DNA of 64,000 bases, taken from positions 124,001 to 188,000 of the forward strand of contig NZ_JAODNW010000007.1 of the NCBI RefSeq assembly GCF_025398255.1, in the 5' to 3' direction. The notes beneath the pieces are model-generated. The model saw only the letters and a list, made by a program, of their open reading frames with translations. It made no database searches and was not told the DNA's origin. Source of the stretch: Chelativorans intermedius (GTDB lineage: Bacteria > Pseudomonadota > Alphaproteobacteria > Rhizobiales > Rhizobiaceae). The position numbers and the translations under genes were made by a program. Of this stretch, positions 42,361-53,213 are shown in pieces; within the stretch, counting starts at the first letter, position 1; each line of letters begins with the position of its first letter.

Positions 42361-45300
42361 CTACTCGGCGGCCTGCATCTGCCGGTAACGGGTAAGAAGG
42401 GCGCGCAGGCCGGCAGGCTTCAGCGGCTTGTTCAGCACGGTCACGTCCATGGCCTCGGCCGCGGCGCGCACCTCGCTCGTGCGGTCGGCGGTCACCAGCA
42501 CGGCGGGAATCTCCATCCCCCAGGCGCGGCGCAGCCGGCGCACGGCCGAAAGCCCGTTCTCCCCATCCAGGTGATAGTCGGCCAGGATGATGTCCGGCCG
42601 CGCGGAAGGGGGGCGGTGTTCCTCCAGCTCCGAAAGGTCGAGGGCGGTGCGCACCCGGCAGCCCCAGCCTTCCAGCAGAAGCCGCATGCCCTCCAGAATG
42701 CGCTCGTCATTGTCGATGCACAGGACATCGAGCCCCGCCAGCGCCACCCCGGCGCGTGGCCGCACCGGCGCCCGCTCGGCGCTGGGCGTCTGTGCCGGCG
42801 CGTCGCTGGCCGGCAGGATCACGGAGAAGCAGGTGCCCTTGCCCGGCTCGGAGCGGATGCGGATCTCGAGCCTGAGAACCCGCGCGATGCGGTCTACGAT
42901 GGACAGCCCCAGCCCCAGCCCCCGCGCCTCGCGCATGCCTTCGTCGAGCCGCGTGAACTCCCGAAACACCGTGTTGAGCGCGTTCTCGGCAATGCCGATG
43001 CCCGTGTCGAGCACCTGCAGCTCCAAAAGCGCGCCGCGCCGCCGCACGCCCACCAGCACCCGTCCCCGGCGTGTGTACTTGACCGCGTTGGAGACCAGAT
43101 TCTGGACCAGCCGGCGGAACAGGTTGCGGTCCGTCCTCACGGACAGCGAGGAGGGCACGATGGTAAGCCCCAGTCCCTTCTCGGCGGCAAGCGGCTGGAA
43201 ATCGGTGGCGATCTGGCCCAGCAACCCGTTGAGGCGGAAGACGCTCGGCGAAGGCTTCAGCGCGCCCGTGTCGAGGCGCGAGATGTCGAGCACCGCGCCC
43301 AGGATCGTCTCCACCGAATCCAGCGAGGATTCGATATTGCTGACCAGCGCGCGCAGCTCGCCCGTCGTCCTGTCCTTGAGCGGTGCGCAGTAGAGCCGGG
43401 CGGCATTCAGCGGCTGCAGGATGTCGTGGCCGGCCCCGGCCAGGAAGCGGGTCTTGGAAAGGTTGGCTTCCTCGGCCAGCATCTGCGCCTGCGCCAGCTC
43501 CTGGTTGAGGCGCACGAGCTCGGCCGTGCGGCTGGCCACGCGCTGCTCCAGCGTCTCGTTGGCGCGCTTGAGCGCCTCGTCCGCCTCGACGCGCGCCGTG
43601 ATGTCGGTATAGGTGGCGACGATGCCGCCGCCCGGCATCAGGTTGGAACGGATTTCCACGATGCGCCCGCTCTTCTTCAGACGCAGCTCCCAGGGCGAAC
43701 CGAAGGAGATGAGCCGGTCGGGCACCGTCTTTTCGGCATCCGGGTCGAGGTTGCCGCAGGCGATCAGGTGGTTGACGATCTGGCCGAGGGAGACGCCGAC
43801 CTGGCCCATCGTGTCGGGCAGGTCGAAGAGGGTACGGAACTGACGGTTCCAGCAGGTGAGGCGGAAATCCTGATCGAAAACGGTGATGGCCTCCTCCATC
43901 TGGTCGAGCGCGGTCTGCAGCAGGTCTCGGTTGTGCTGCAGCGCGATGGAGGCATCGTCGAGCAGCTTCATGGCCTCGCGCGGCGAGCCGTCGTTGCGCT
44001 GGAAGAGGAGGGAGAGAATGAGCCTTGCGGAGGACGAGCCGACGGCGCTTGCCAGAAGCTGTTCGGAAAAGCGGATGACGGCCATGCCCGCCTGTTCGTT
44101 GCCGTTGAGCGGCACGCCCTGCTGCGCCTCGAAGGTGAGGAAGGAGCGCTCGGTGCGCTCTACCCCGAGATAGCGCGAGATGGTGTCCTTCAGGTCGTTG
44201 ACGGTGACTGCCGTGCGGAAGCGGCGCAGGTTGGGCATGGGCGCGGTGTCGCGCGGCACGAAGATGGCGGCCTGTATGCGCTCCAGGGGGCTGGCGGCGC
44301 GCGACAGGGAGCCGAGAATGAAGAACAGGGTGTTGAGCGAGAGGCTCCACAGCACGCCGTGGTTCAGCGGTTCGGCCACGGTACCGAACAGGGCCTGGGG
44401 CTTCAACGCCTCGATGCCGAAGGGACCGTGGACGATGATGCCCGTTCCGGCCGGGGCGAGCGAGGGAAAGAGCAGCGTATAGGCCCAGACGGCAAAGCCT
44501 GCGCCCATGCCGAGCAGGGCGCCGCGGCTGTTGGCGCCGCGCCAGATGAGCCCCCCGAAGAAGGCGGGCGCGAACTGCGCGATGGCGGCAAAGGAGATGA
44601 GGCCGATGGCCGCCAGCCGGATGTTGGTGGTGATCTCCCGATAGTAGAGAAATGCGGCGAACAGGATGATCAGGATCGCGGCACGGCGGATGTTGAGGAT
44701 GACGGCCGACCAGTCCTCCTTTTCGCCGCTGTCTGAGCGCAGAAGCCGGCGCACGAAAAGCGGGATGACGAGATCGTTGGAGATCATGATCGACAGCGCC
44801 ACGCTCGCCACGATGACCATGGCCGTGGCCGCCGAGAGCCCGCCGATGAAGGCAAAAAGCGCCAGAAGGTCGTGGCCGGACAGAAGCGGCAGCGCAAGGA
44901 CGTAGAGATCGGCATTCGTCCTCTCCCCCACCAGATGCAGCCCGGCAAAGGCGATGGGGATGACGAACAGGTTGATGAGCACGAGATAGAGCGGAAAGAG
45001 CCAGCTTGCCGTCTTCAGCTCGTCGGGATGCTTGTTCTCCACGATGGTGACGTAGAACTGGCGCGGCAGCATGACGATGGCGCAGGCCGAAAGCGTCGTC
45101 ATGACGATCCAGGTGGCAAGCGAGGTCGCAGACGCAAAGGCGTCGGCCACCTGCGGCCGGGCGGCCACGCGGGCCGCGAGGTCCGCCGGCCCGTCGAACA
45201 TCACGAAGGTGACGGCGACACCGACGGCCAGAAAGGCGGCAAGCTTGACGATCGACTCCACCGCCACGGCGAGCACGAGGCCGTGCTGGTGTTCCGTGGC

Positions 45301-45849
45301 GTCGGCATGGCGGGTGCCGAACAGCACCGCGAAGAGGGCGAGAAGCATGGCGACGATCAGCGAGATGTCACCGATCATCAGGTCGATGTTCGGCGGGGCG
45401 CCGTTGTAGTGCTCCACCATCAGGTTCACCGAATCCGAGATCGCCTTGAGCTGCAGGGCGATGTAGGGAATGGTGCCGGCGGTGGCGATGAGCGTGGCGA
45501 TGAGGGCCACGGCGAAGCTCTTGCCGTAGCGTGCCGCCAGGAAGTCGGCGATGGAAGTGATCTTCTCGCTCTTGGCGAGCCGGATGATGCGGGCGATGAG
45601 CCGGCCGGCGAAGAGGAAGACGAGCGCCGGGCCGATATAGATGGCGAGGAATTCGAAGGCACGCTCCGAGGCAAGCCCCACCGAGCCGAAAAAGGTCCAC
45701 GAGGTACAGTAGATGGCCAGGCTCAGCGCGTAGATGAACGGTCGCGATCCCGCCTTGCGGATCGCTGCACGCCTGTCGCCATGGCTTGCAATCACGAACA
45801 GCAGCGTGACATAGGCGATGGCGATGATGCCGATGACCCACCCTTGCAC
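42361..45849 (-). CDS. Hybrid sensor histidine kinase with sodium/solute symporter domain, CrbS-like
   Basis: A 1162-residue protein. Residues about 1-510 are a 13-helix SLC5/SSS transporter-like domain. A STAC-type linker (about 540-630), a PAS domain (about 650-760), a HisKA domain with phosphorylated His808 in [12 protein letters not shown], an ATPase domain ([23 protein letters not shown]) and a C-terminal receiver with Asp1091 (LADYHLDG) follow. CrbS proteins sense or transport a small carboxylate such as acetate and signal to a LuxR-type regulator. I prefer GTG 45849 ([14 protein letters not shown]) to the upstream open frame. It is convergent with its likely partner. Confidence 0.92.
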   Translation of the reverse strand: MQGWVIGIIAIAYVTLLFVIASHGDRRAAIRKAGSRPFIYALSLAIYCTSWTFFGSVGLASERAFEFLAIYIGPALVFLFAGRLIARIIRLAKSEKITSIADFLAARYGKSFAVALIATLIATAGTIPYIALQLKAISDSVNLMVEHYNGAPPNIDLMIGDISLIVAMLLALFAVLFGTRHADATEHQHGLVLAVAVESIVKLAAFLAVGVAVTFVMFDGPADLAARVAARPQVADAFASATSLATWIVMTTLSACAIVMLPRQFYVTIVENKHPDELKTASWLFPLYLVLINLFVIPIAFAGLHLVGERTNADLYVLALPLLSGHDLLALFAFIGGLSAATAMVIVASVALSIMISNDLVIPLFVRRLLRSDSGEKEDWSAVILNIRRAAILIILFAAFLYYREITTNIRLAAIGLISFAAIAQFAPAFFGGLIWRGANSRGALLGMGAGFAVWAYTLLFPSLAPAGTGIIVHGPFGIEALKPQALFGTVAEPLNHGVLWSLSLNTLFFILGSLSRAASPLERIQAAIFVPRDTAPMPNLRRFRTAVTVNDLKDTISRYLGVERTERSFLTFEAQQGVPLNGNEQAGMAVIRFSEQLLASAVGSSSARLILSLLFQRNDGSPREAMKLLDDASIALQHNRDLLQTALDQMEEAITVFDQDFRLTCWNRQFRTLFDLPDTMGQVGVSLGQIVNHLIACGNLDPDAEKTVPDRLISFGSPWELRLKKSGRIVEIRSNLMPGGGIVATYTDITARVEADEALKRANETLEQRVASRTAELVRLNQELAQAQMLAEEANLSKTRFLAGAGHDILQPLNAARLYCAPLKDRTTGELRALVSNIESSLDSVETILGAVLDISRLDTGALKPSPSVFRLNGLLGQIATDFQPLAAEKGLGLTIVPSSLSVRTDRNLFRRLVQNLVSNAVKYTRRGRVLVGVRRRGALLELQVLDTGIGIAENALNTVFREFTRLDEGMREARGLGLGLSIVDRIARVLRLEIRIRSEPGKGTCFSVILPASDAPAQTPSAERAPVRPRAGVALAGLDVLCIDNDERILEGMRLLLEGWGCRVRTALDLSELEEHRPPSARPDIILADYHLDGENGLSAVRRLRRAWGMEIPAVLVTADRTSEVRAAAEAMDVTVLNKPLKPAGLRALLTRYRQMQAAE

Positions 45850-46028
45850 TGCGAGCGGACCCTCATCCTCCCAAGATGGCAGAGCCAAGCACAGAGCGTG
45901 CGCGCTGCGCAATGCTTCTTTCGCATGGGCAGGCGTGGCAGGCGGCGGTTACCATTCGCACGGCTTCTGCTATTCTCATCGCGTGCCGGCCGGAAACGGC
46001 GCTGGGCGTTGGCTTGGAGGAAATGGAA

Positions 46029-46445
46029 ATGCTGAATGAATTCAAGGAATTCATTGCCCGCGGCAATGTGATGGACCTCGCCGTGGGTGTCATCATCGGC
46101 GGTGCGTTCTCGCTGATCGTCAAGTCGCTCACCGACGACATCCTCATGCCCCTCGTCGGCGCCATATTCGGGGGGTTCGATTTCTCGAACTACTTTCTCC
46201 CCCTCGCCTCCGGCGTCACCGCCACCACGCTCGAGGCGGCGCGCGAGCAGGGCGCGGTTCTCGCCTATGGCAACTTCATCACCGTGGTGATCAATTTCCT
46301 CATTCTCGCCTGGATCGTCTTCCTGATGGTCAAGGCGGTGAACACCCTGCGGCGCAAGCAGGCCGAACAGCCGGCCGCCCCGGCCGCCCCGCCGCAGGAT
46401 GTCCAGCTTCTCACCGAGATCCGCGACCTCCTCGCCAGGAAATAG
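46029..46445 (+). CDS. mscL: Large-conductance mechanosensitive channel
   Basis: A 138-residue MscL. The start is [20 protein letters not shown], with [22 protein letters not shown] forming TM1; TM2 is [22 protein letters not shown], and a C-terminal helix follows ([14 protein letters not shown]). It opens on membrane tension to release solutes during hypo-osmotic shock. ATG 46029 is chosen over 46023 because GGAGG (46016-46020) lies 8 bp before it. The osmolyte genes a few kb away fit an osmotic-stress theme. The 179-bp gap to the divergent kinase gene shows no other feature. Confidence 0.96.
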   Translation: MLNEFKEFIARGNVMDLAVGVIIGGAFSLIVKSLTDDILMPLVGAIFGGFDFSNYFLPLASGVTATTLEAAREQGAVLAYGNFITVVINFLILAWIVFLMVKAVNTLRRKQAEQPAAPAAPPQDVQLLTEIRDLLARK

Positions 46446-46479
46446 ACGGCAACCCGCCCGAAGACAGGGAACCACAGAA

Positions 46480-47643
46480 ATGGGCCTGATGGAGATGTTG
46501 CGCGCCGAAGCGCGCGCGGCGCCGGCGAGCGGCATCGTGTCGGTGGTGGACCATGCACGGGGCCGCCAGGGGCTCATTCCGCTGTGGGTGGGGGAGGGTG
46601 ACATGCCGACCCCCGGCTTTATCCGCGAGGCAGCGGCGGCCAGCCTCGCGGCGGGCGACACCTTCTACACCTGGCAGGCCGGCATTCCCGATCTGCGCGC
46701 GGCGCTGGCGCGCTATCATAGCCGCACCTTCGCCCGCGGCTTCGCACCGGAGGAGTTCATCGTCGTGGGCGGCGGCATGCAGGCCATCCAGCTCGCCCTG
46801 CATGCGGTGGCCGGCGCCGGCGACGAGGTGGTGTATCTGAGCCCGGCCTGGCCCAACTTTCCCGCCGCCCTTGGCGTTGCCGGCGGGCGGCCGGTGCCGG
46901 TGTGCCTGGATTTCTCGGAGAATGGCTGGAGCCTCGATCCCGGCCGCATCGAGGCGGCGATCACGCCGCGCACGCGCGCCCTTTTCATCAATACGCCGTC
47001 CAACCCCACAGGCTGGACGGCGGACCGCGATACGCTGCAATCGGTGCTCGACCTTGCGAGAAGGCGGGGGCTGTGGATCATTGCCGATGAGATCTACACC
47101 CGGTTTTTCTATGCCGAAGACCGCGCGCCTTCTCTTTTCGACATCGCGCAGGAAGACGACCGTATCCTCTTCGTGAACTCGTTCTCGAAGAACTGGGCGA
47201 TGACGGGCTGGCGGATCGGCTGGATCCGGGCGCATCCCGCGCTGGGCCCGATGTTCGAGAACCTGGTGCAGTATTCCACCTCCGGCGTGGCCGAGTTCAT
47301 GCAGCGCGGGGCCGTGGCCGCCCTGGACGGGGGAGACGCCTTCATCGGGGAGCAGGTGGCCCGGGCGCGCCACAACCGCGACCGGCTCTGCAGCGCCCTT
47401 GGGGAGAGCGGCCGTGTGCGGCTGGCGGTGCCGGAGGGCACCTTCTATCTCTTCCTCGCCGTCGAAGGCGTGGAGGGAACCGCGCGCTCCGCGATTCGCA
47501 TCGTCGATGAGACGGGCGTCGGTCTGGCGCCGGGTGCCGCGTTCGGGCCGGGCGGCGAACGCTTCTTCCGCCTGTGCTTCAACCGCGGGGCGGATCAGAT
47601 CGAGGAGGCGGCGGACAGGCTGGCCGCGTGGATCGGGCGATAG
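46480..47643 (+). CDS. PLP-dependent aminotransferase, class I/II
   Basis: A 387-residue fold-type I aminotransferase. NTPSNPTGWT (about residues 168-177) and the PLP lysine in NSFSKNWAMTGWRIGW (about 230-245) are visible, and the final RLCFNRG carries the arginine that binds a carboxylate. It transfers an amino group between an amino acid and a 2-oxoacid; the substrate range is not clear. It starts 34 bp after mscL and ends 1 bp from the convergent hemA stop. Confidence 0.9.
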   Translation: MGLMEMLRAEARAAPASGIVSVVDHARGRQGLIPLWVGEGDMPTPGFIREAAAASLAAGDTFYTWQAGIPDLRAALARYHSRTFARGFAPEEFIVVGGGMQAIQLALHAVAGAGDEVVYLSPAWPNFPAALGVAGGRPVPVCLDFSENGWSLDPGRIEAAITPRTRALFINTPSNPTGWTADRDTLQSVLDLARRRGLWIIADEIYTRFFYAEDRAPSLFDIAQEDDRILFVNSFSKNWAMTGWRIGWIRAHPALGPMFENLVQYSTSGVAEFMQRGAVAALDGGDAFIGEQVARARHNRDRLCSALGESGRVRLAVPEGTFYLFLAVEGVEGTARSAIRIVDETGVGLAPGAAFGPGGERFFRLCFNRGADQIEEAADRLAAWIGR

Positions 47644-47644
47644 C

Positions 47645-48922
47645 CTAACCGCCGGCCTTGGAAACCACCAGGGGAATGACGCGGTCGGAGCGGGCGGCGG
47701 GCGCCTTCTCGGTGTCCTGGAAGGGAATGCCGAGTGCCTGCCATGTCTCCAGAAGCGCCTCTTTGAGCGTCTCGATGAGCGCGTCGGAGTGGAAGGGCGT
47801 GGGCGTGATGCGCAGGCGCTCCGTGCCGCGCGGCACGGTGGGATAGTTGATCGGCTGGATATAGATGCCGTGCACCTCCAGAAGCCGGTCGCTGGCCGCC
47901 TTGCAGAGCTCCGGGTCGCCCACCAGCAGCGGCACGATGTGCGTCTGCGAGGGCATCACCGGCAGGCCGGCCTCGGTCAGCACGTCCTTGGTGCGCTGCG
48001 CCTGTCGCTGATGCCGCTCGCGCTCGGCGCTCGATGTCTTGAGGTGCCGGATGGAGGCCGTGGCCGCTGCCGCGATGGCCGGCGGCAGCGCCGTCGTGAA
48101 GATGAAGCCCGGCGCGTAGGAGCGCACGGCATCGACGATGGCGGCCGAGCCGGTGATGTAGCCGCCGATCACGCCAAAGGCCTTGGCCAGCGTGCCCTCG
48201 ATCACGTCCATGCGGTGGGCAAGCCCCTCGCGCTCGGTGATGCCGCCGCCGCGCGCGCCATACATGCCGACGGCGTGCACCTCGTCGATGTAGGTCATCG
48301 CGTTGTAGATCTTCGCCAGATCGGCAATCTCGGCGATGGGCGCGATGTCGCCATCCATCGAATAGACCGATTCGAAGGCGATCAGCTTGGCGCGCTCGCG
48401 CCCGGCGGCCTTCAACAGGCTTTCCAGATGGTCGAGATTGTTGTGGCGGAAGATCTTCTTCTCCGCGCCGGAACGGCGGATGCCCTCGATCATCGAGGCG
48501 TGGTTCAGCTCGTCCGACAGGATGAGACAATCCGGCAGCAGCTTTCCGATGGTCGAAAGCGACGCTTCGTTGGAGATGAAGCCCGAGGTGAAGACGAGGG
48601 CGGCCTCCTTGCCGTGCAGGTCGGCCAGCTCCGCCTCGAGTTCCACCAGCGGGTGATTCGTGCCGGAAATGTTGCGCGTGCCGCCGGCCCCCGAGCCCAT
48701 GCGGCCCGCCGTCTCGCGCATGGCGGCGATCACATCCGGGTGCTGGCCCATGCCCAGATAGTCGTTGGAGCACCAGACGGTGATTTCCCGTGTCTTGCCC
48801 TGCGCGCGCCAGATGGCGCGCGGGAAGGCGCCGGCGATCCGCTCCAGATCCGCAAACACACGGTAGCGCCGCTCCGCGTGCAACTGGTCGATTGCCTCGG
48901 AAAAAAACCGTACGTAGTCCAT
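47645..48922 (-). CDS. hemA: 5-aminolevulinate synthase (C4 pathway)
   Basis: A 425-residue PLP enzyme condensing glycine and succinyl-CoA, the first haem/tetrapyrrole step in alphaproteobacteria. Motifs: [12 protein letters not shown] near residues 51-62, [13 protein letters not shown] near 76-88, [12 protein letters not shown] near 211-222, and the PLP lysine in [14 protein letters not shown]. The length is typical. AGGAAAG lies 6 bp before the ATG. The stop is 1 bp from the convergent aminotransferase stop, with no terminator between. Confidence 0.97.
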   Translation of the reverse strand: MDYVRFFSEAIDQLHAERRYRVFADLERIAGAFPRAIWRAQGKTREITVWCSNDYLGMGQHPDVIAAMRETAGRMGSGAGGTRNISGTNHPLVELEAELADLHGKEAALVFTSGFISNEASLSTIGKLLPDCLILSDELNHASMIEGIRRSGAEKKIFRHNNLDHLESLLKAAGRERAKLIAFESVYSMDGDIAPIAEIADLAKIYNAMTYIDEVHAVGMYGARGGGITEREGLAHRMDVIEGTLAKAFGVIGGYITGSAAIVDAVRSYAPGFIFTTALPPAIAAAATASIRHLKTSSAERERHQRQAQRTKDVLTEAGLPVMPSQTHIVPLLVGDPELCKAASDRLLEVHGIYIQPINYPTVPRGTERLRITPTPFHSDALIETLKEALLETWQALGIPFQDTEKAPAARSDRVIPLVVSKAGG

Positions 48923-49018
48923 TGTGTCTTTCCTGGGTTTCGGGCGCGATCATAGTCGCCCGCCCGCCCCGCGTCCATCACCGCAAGCAGGGCAAAATGC
49001 CACGTCGCGGCACCGCCC

Positions 49019-49534
49019 TCAGCGCGCCGGCGGGCCGTTCTCCAGGTTGAAGGAAGCCGCGGCCTCGCGCACGCTCATCATGTCGGCCACGGTCCACAGC
49101 GCATCGATGATCCTGCGGCGCTCTGCCGGGTCGAGACGCGCAAACCGCGCGGCGAAATCGCGTCCCAGCGGCTCCGGCGCGTTCGCCACCAGCGCCATGC
49201 CCTTGTCGGTCAGTCGCGTGTGAACGATGCGCCTGTCCTGGGCCGAGCGGTAACGCTCTATGATGGCGCGCTCCTCCAGCTTGTCGAGGATGGTGATGAC
49301 GGTGGCCGGGCTCAAATCCGCGTGCGCCGAAAGCGCCGTGGTGGTCACCTCGCCGAGCGCGGCGATTGCCCTCAGGATGGCAAGCTGGGGGGCGGTGAGG
49401 CCGATGGCCTTGGTCAGCGCCTTGGATTGCAGATCGTGGGCGCGCAGGATGCGGCGCACGGCCTTTTCCACGATGCGCAGCTCCTCATGGGGGAACCGGC
49501 GGGCGGATTGTGCGTTCTGGGGCTGCGGGTTCAT
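49019..49534 (-). CDS. MarR-family regulator, probable repressor of the NAGGN osmolyte operon
   Basis: A 171-residue winged helix protein. The DNA-binding core spans about residues 40-125 (LTAPQLAILRAIAALGEVTT, LSAHADLSPATVITILDKLE) with the wing RYRSAQDRRIVHTRLTDKG. I start at ATG 49534 (MNPQPQNAQS). It diverges from asnO; a 7-bp inverted repeat brackets the asnO -10 element in the 93-bp gap, so it probably controls asnO-ngg-peptidase and itself. The signal it senses is unknown. Confidence 0.9.
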   Translation of the reverse strand: MNPQPQNAQSARRFPHEELRIVEKAVRRILRAHDLQSKALTKAIGLTAPQLAILRAIAALGEVTTTALSAHADLSPATVITILDKLEERAIIERYRSAQDRRIVHTRLTDKGMALVANAPEPLGRDFAARFARLDPAERRRIIDALWTVADMMSVREAAASFNLENGPPAR

Positions 49535-49549
49535 GCTGGGGCTATTTAT

Positions 49550-49583
49550 TTGACATCGAATTATCACAACTATAATTAATTCG
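49550..49583 (+). promoter_or_regulatory. asnO promoter with a palindromic operator around the -10
   Basis: Perfect TTGACA (49550-49555) and TATAAT (49571-49576) are separated by 15 bp. CGAATTA (49557-49563) and TAATTCG (49577-49583) form a perfect inverted repeat around the -10. The short spacing and the embedded repeat suit repression by the divergent MarR protein. The minus strand offers GATAAT for the marR gene itself. Confidence 0.65.
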
Positions 49584-49627
49584 CTGTCCAGCGCAAACAC
49601 AAGTCAGAAAGGGATCAGCCGCTTCAC

Positions 49628-51403
49628 ATGTGCGGAATTTGCGGAGAATTGAGATTCGACGGCGCCCGGCCCTCGCCCGTCGCCTTGTCGAAGATGATGG
49701 ACAGCCTCGCCCCGCGCGGGCCGGACGGGGCCGGCGTGGTGATGCATGGCAACGCTGCCCTCGGCCATCGGCGGCTGAAGATCATCGACCTGTCGGAGAA
49801 GGCGCGCCAGCCGATGGAGGACCCCGAACTGGGGCTTTCCATCTGCTTCAACGGCTGCATCTACAACTACCCGGAGCTGCGTGCCGAGCTTGAAGCCAGG
49901 GGCTATCGCTTCTTCTCCAACGGCGATACGGAGGTGATCCTGAAGGCGTGGCACGCCTGGGGAGAGCGTTGCGTGGAGCGCTTTCACGGCATGTTCGCCT
50001 TCGTGCTTGCCGAGCGCGACACCGGCCGCTTCGTCATGGCGCGCGACCGCTTCGGCATCAAGCCGCTTTATCTGTCGCAGACGCCGGAGGCCGTGCGCTT
50101 CGCCTCCTCGCTGCCGGCGCTTCTCGCCGCGGGCGACGTCGATACCTCCATCGACCGGGTGGCGCTGCATCACTACATGACCTTCCACGCCGTTGTGCCG
50201 GCGCCGCACACCATCCTCAACGGCGTGCGCAAACTGCCTCCCGCCACCATCCGCGTCATCGAGGCCGATGGCAGGACGCACGACCGCGTCTATTGGGACC
50301 CACCCTACGAGCGCGACCCGGCTCTTGCCGCCCTAAGCGGCGAGGAATGGCGCGACCGGGTGCTCGACGCGCTGCGCCTCGCCGTCAAGCGCCGCATGGT
50401 GGCGGATGTTCCCGTCGGCGTGCTGCTTTCGGGGGGTGTGGACTCCAGCCTGATCGTCGGCCTTCTGGCGGAGGCCGGGCAGAGCGGGTTGATGACCTTT
50501 TCCGTCGGCTTCGAGGAGGCAAATGGCGAGAAGGGCGACGAATTCGCCTATTCCGACCTCATCGCCGAGCGCTTCGGCACCGACCATCACAAGATCTTCG
50601 TACCCTCCGAGAAGCTGATGGAGGCTCTGCCCGGCACCTTCCGCGCCATGTCGGAGCCCATGGTCTCCTACGACAATGTCGGCTTCTACCTGCTCTCGCA
50701 GGAGGTCTCGAAGCACATCAAGGTCGTCCAGTCGGGCCAGGGGGCGGACGAGGTGTTTGGCGGCTATCACTGGTACCCGCCGCTGATGAGCTCGAACGAC
50801 GTGGTGGGCGACTATGCCAGGGTCTTCTTCGACCGCCCGCACGAGCGGCTGCGCAAGGAGCTTTCGCCCGAATGGATGATCGAGGAGGATGCGAGCCGCG
50901 CCCTGGTGGCCGCCCACCTGACGCGGCCCGGTGCCGACACGCCCGTGGACGCCGCATTGAGGCTCGATTCCTCGGTGATGCTGGTGGACGATCCGGTCAA
51001 GCGCGTTGACAACATGACCATGGCCTGGGGGCTGGAGGCGCGGGTGCCCTTCCTCGATCACGAGCTTGTCGAGCTTGCCGCGCGCATCCCGCCCGAGGAG
51101 AAGCTGAAGCATGGCGGCAAGGGTGTCCTGAAGGAGGCGGCGCGGCAGATCATCCCCAGCGAGGTGATCGACCGAAAGAAGGGTTATTTCCCCGTGCCGC
51201 AGCTCAAATATGTGGACGGTCCCTATCTCGATCTGGTGCGCGATGCGCTGGGCGCCCAGGCGGCGCGCGAGCGCGGGCTGTTCCGGCAGGACTATCTGGA
51301 CAGACTCTACGCAGCTCCGGCCGATCACATCACCCCCCTGCGCGGCTCGGAGCTGTGGCAGGTGGGGCTTCTGGAGTTGTGGCTGCAGACCCACGGGATT
51401 TGA
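49628..51403 (+). CDS. asnO: N-acetylglutaminylglutamine amidotransferase (NAGGN synthesis)
   Basis: A 591-residue asparagine synthetase-like enzyme. Cys2 (MCGICGE) is the glutaminase nucleophile, and the N-terminal glutaminase domain runs to about 200. The synthetase domain has the ATP loop LLSGGVDSS near residues 266-274 and QGADEVFGGYHW. In rhizobia and Pseudomonas AsnO amidates N-acetylglutaminylglutamine to make the compatible solute NAGGN. The next two genes complete the known set. No strong ribosome site is seen, but Cys2 fixes the start. Confidence 0.93.
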   Translation: MCGICGELRFDGARPSPVALSKMMDSLAPRGPDGAGVVMHGNAALGHRRLKIIDLSEKARQPMEDPELGLSICFNGCIYNYPELRAELEARGYRFFSNGDTEVILKAWHAWGERCVERFHGMFAFVLAERDTGRFVMARDRFGIKPLYLSQTPEAVRFASSLPALLAAGDVDTSIDRVALHHYMTFHAVVPAPHTILNGVRKLPPATIRVIEADGRTHDRVYWDPPYERDPALAALSGEEWRDRVLDALRLAVKRRMVADVPVGVLLSGGVDSSLIVGLLAEAGQSGLMTFSVGFEEANGEKGDEFAYSDLIAERFGTDHHKIFVPSEKLMEALPGTFRAMSEPMVSYDNVGFYLLSQEVSKHIKVVQSGQGADEVFGGYHWYPPLMSSNDVVGDYARVFFDRPHERLRKELSPEWMIEEDASRALVAAHLTRPGADTPVDAALRLDSSVMLVDDPVKRVDNMTMAWGLEARVPFLDHELVELAARIPPEEKLKHGGKGVLKEAARQIIPSEVIDRKKGYFPVPQLKYVDGPYLDLVRDALGAQAARERGLFRQDYLDRLYAAPADHITPLRGSELWQVGLLELWLQTHGI

Positions 51404-51407
51404 TCTG

Positions 51408-53210
51408 ATGTCGGGAAGGGATGGGGCCCATCGAGGGCGCAGCGACAAGGCGCTCGGCCATCGCCTCAAGCGGTTGCGCAGCGAGATTATGAACCCGGCG
51501 CCGGGACAGGGCGAAAGGGAGGACGCGAAGCAGGCGAAATCCGTCGCCCTCGATCTCGGCTGGGGCAGGCTGCTTTTCGCCCAGACCTACGAATCCAACC
51601 GGGCGCTTGCCGATGCCTTGCGGGAAGAGGGGCCGGCGCGCCGCGACATCGCGTTCTACATCCGCGATCCGCACGTGCTCCTGGCGCTGGCGCCGCAGGA
51701 GCTGTTCCTCGATCCTTCCCACACCTACAGGCTGGATCTGGCCACCTATCGCCCTGGCCAGCGCCGGCCACGCGGCTTTTTCATTCGTCGGCTTTCCACC
51801 GAGGCCGACGCCGATGCGGTCAACGCCATCTATCAAAGCCGCGGCATGGTCACGGTCAGGCCCGACTTCTTCTGGCGCAAGCGCGACAGCCGCGCCATCA
51901 CCTATCTGGTGGCCGAGGACGAGCGCACCGGCGACATTCTGGGCACGGTCACGGGGGTCGACCATCGCCGTGCCTTCCGCGACCCGGAAAACGGCTCCTC
52001 CCTCTGGTGCCTGGCGGTCGACCCTCAAAGCCCCCATCCCGGTGTCGGCGAGATGCTGGTGCGGCGGCTTGCCGAGCATTTCCAGGCGCGCGGCGCCAGC
52101 TTCATGGACCTCTCGGTGATGCACGACAACGAGCAGGCCATCGCGCTTTACGAGAAGCTGGGCTTCCACCGCGTCCCCATCTTCGCGGTGAAGCGCAAGA
52201 ACCCGATCAACGAGCGGCTGTTCACCCATCCGCCGGCCGCCTACGAGCAGCTCAACCCCTATGCGCGCATCATCGTGGACGAGGCGCAGCGGCGCGGCGT
52301 CGCCGTCGACATCACCGATGCCGAAGGCGGCTTCTTCCGGCTGTCCTTCGGCGGTCGTTCCATCCACTGCCGTGAGAGCCTTTCGGAGCTGACATCGGCG
52401 GTCGCCATGTCGATCTGCGACGACAAGGCGGTGACGCGCCGCGTGGTGGAGCGGGCCGGACTTGCCGTGCCCGAGCAGATCGACGCGGCAAGCGGGCGCG
52501 ACGAGCTGGCGGCGTTTCTGGCCAGGCACGGGCGTGTCGTCGTGAAGCCGGCGCGCGGCGAGCAGGGGCGCGGCGTTGCCGTGGGAATCGAGACGATCGA
52601 GGATCTGGAAAAGGCCGTGGCCGCGGCGCGCGAGGTTTGCGACCGGGTTCTCGTGGAAGCCTGTTTCGAGGGGGAGGACCTGCGGCTCGTCGTCATCGAC
52701 TACCGGCTCGTGGCGGCGGCGGTGCGCCGGCCGCCGCGCGTGGTCGGCGACGGCGTGAGCAGCATCGAGAAGCTGATCGCCCATCTCTCCCGCCGCCGCT
52801 CGGCCGCCACGGGCGGCGAGAGTTCGATCCCGGTGGACGAGGAGACGCGGCGTTGCCTCTCTGCGGCGGGCTATGCGCTGGATTCCGTACCGGCCGAGGG
52901 CGAGGAAGTGGTGGTGCGCAAGACGGCCAATCTGCACACCGGCGGCTCCATCCACGACGTGACGGAGGAGGTGCACCCCGCGCTGGTGGACGCGGCCTGC
53001 AGGGCCGCGCGCGCCATCGACATTCCGGTTGTGGGAATCGACTTCATGGTACGGTCGCCAAGCCGGTCCGAATATGTTTTTATCGAAGCGAATGAGCGGC
53101 CGGGCCTGGCCAATCACGAACCGCAACCCACCGCCGAACGCTTCGTCGATCTTCTGTTTCCCCGCTCGGGCCCGAAATCTGCGAAGCAGGCGCTCGGCTC
53201 CAAGGAGTGA
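51408..53210 (+). CDS. ngg: N-acetylglutaminylglutamine synthetase (acetyltransferase/ATP-grasp fusion)
   Basis: A 600-residue two-domain enzyme. A GNAT acetyltransferase domain (about residues 123-265, LWCLAVDPQSPHPGVGEMLV) precedes an ATP-grasp ligase domain (about 310-590, VVKPARGEQGRGVAVG and FIEANERPGLANHEPQP). It acetylates and joins two glutamines to form the NAGGN precursor. It begins 4 bp after asnO, and the order asnO-ngg-peptidase is the known osmoprotectant cluster. Confidence 0.93.
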   Translation: MSGRDGAHRGRSDKALGHRLKRLRSEIMNPAPGQGEREDAKQAKSVALDLGWGRLLFAQTYESNRALADALREEGPARRDIAFYIRDPHVLLALAPQELFLDPSHTYRLDLATYRPGQRRPRGFFIRRLSTEADADAVNAIYQSRGMVTVRPDFFWRKRDSRAITYLVAEDERTGDILGTVTGVDHRRAFRDPENGSSLWCLAVDPQSPHPGVGEMLVRRLAEHFQARGASFMDLSVMHDNEQAIALYEKLGFHRVPIFAVKRKNPINERLFTHPPAAYEQLNPYARIIVDEAQRRGVAVDITDAEGGFFRLSFGGRSIHCRESLSELTSAVAMSICDDKAVTRRVVERAGLAVPEQIDAASGRDELAAFLARHGRVVVKPARGEQGRGVAVGIETIEDLEKAVAAAREVCDRVLVEACFEGEDLRLVVIDYRLVAAAVRRPPRVVGDGVSSIEKLIAHLSRRRSAATGGESSIPVDEETRRCLSAAGYALDSVPAEGEEVVVRKTANLHTGGSIHDVTEEVHPALVDAACRAARAIDIPVVGIDFMVRSPSRSEYVFIEANERPGLANHEPQPTAERFVDLLFPRSGPKSAKQALGSKE

Positions 53211-53213
53211 TTC

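Noticed and set aside
42571-44736. Plus-strand open frame of 721 codons opposite the hybrid kinase
   Set aside because: Antisense shadow; no recognisable fold and composition dominated by Glu, Gly, Arg and His.
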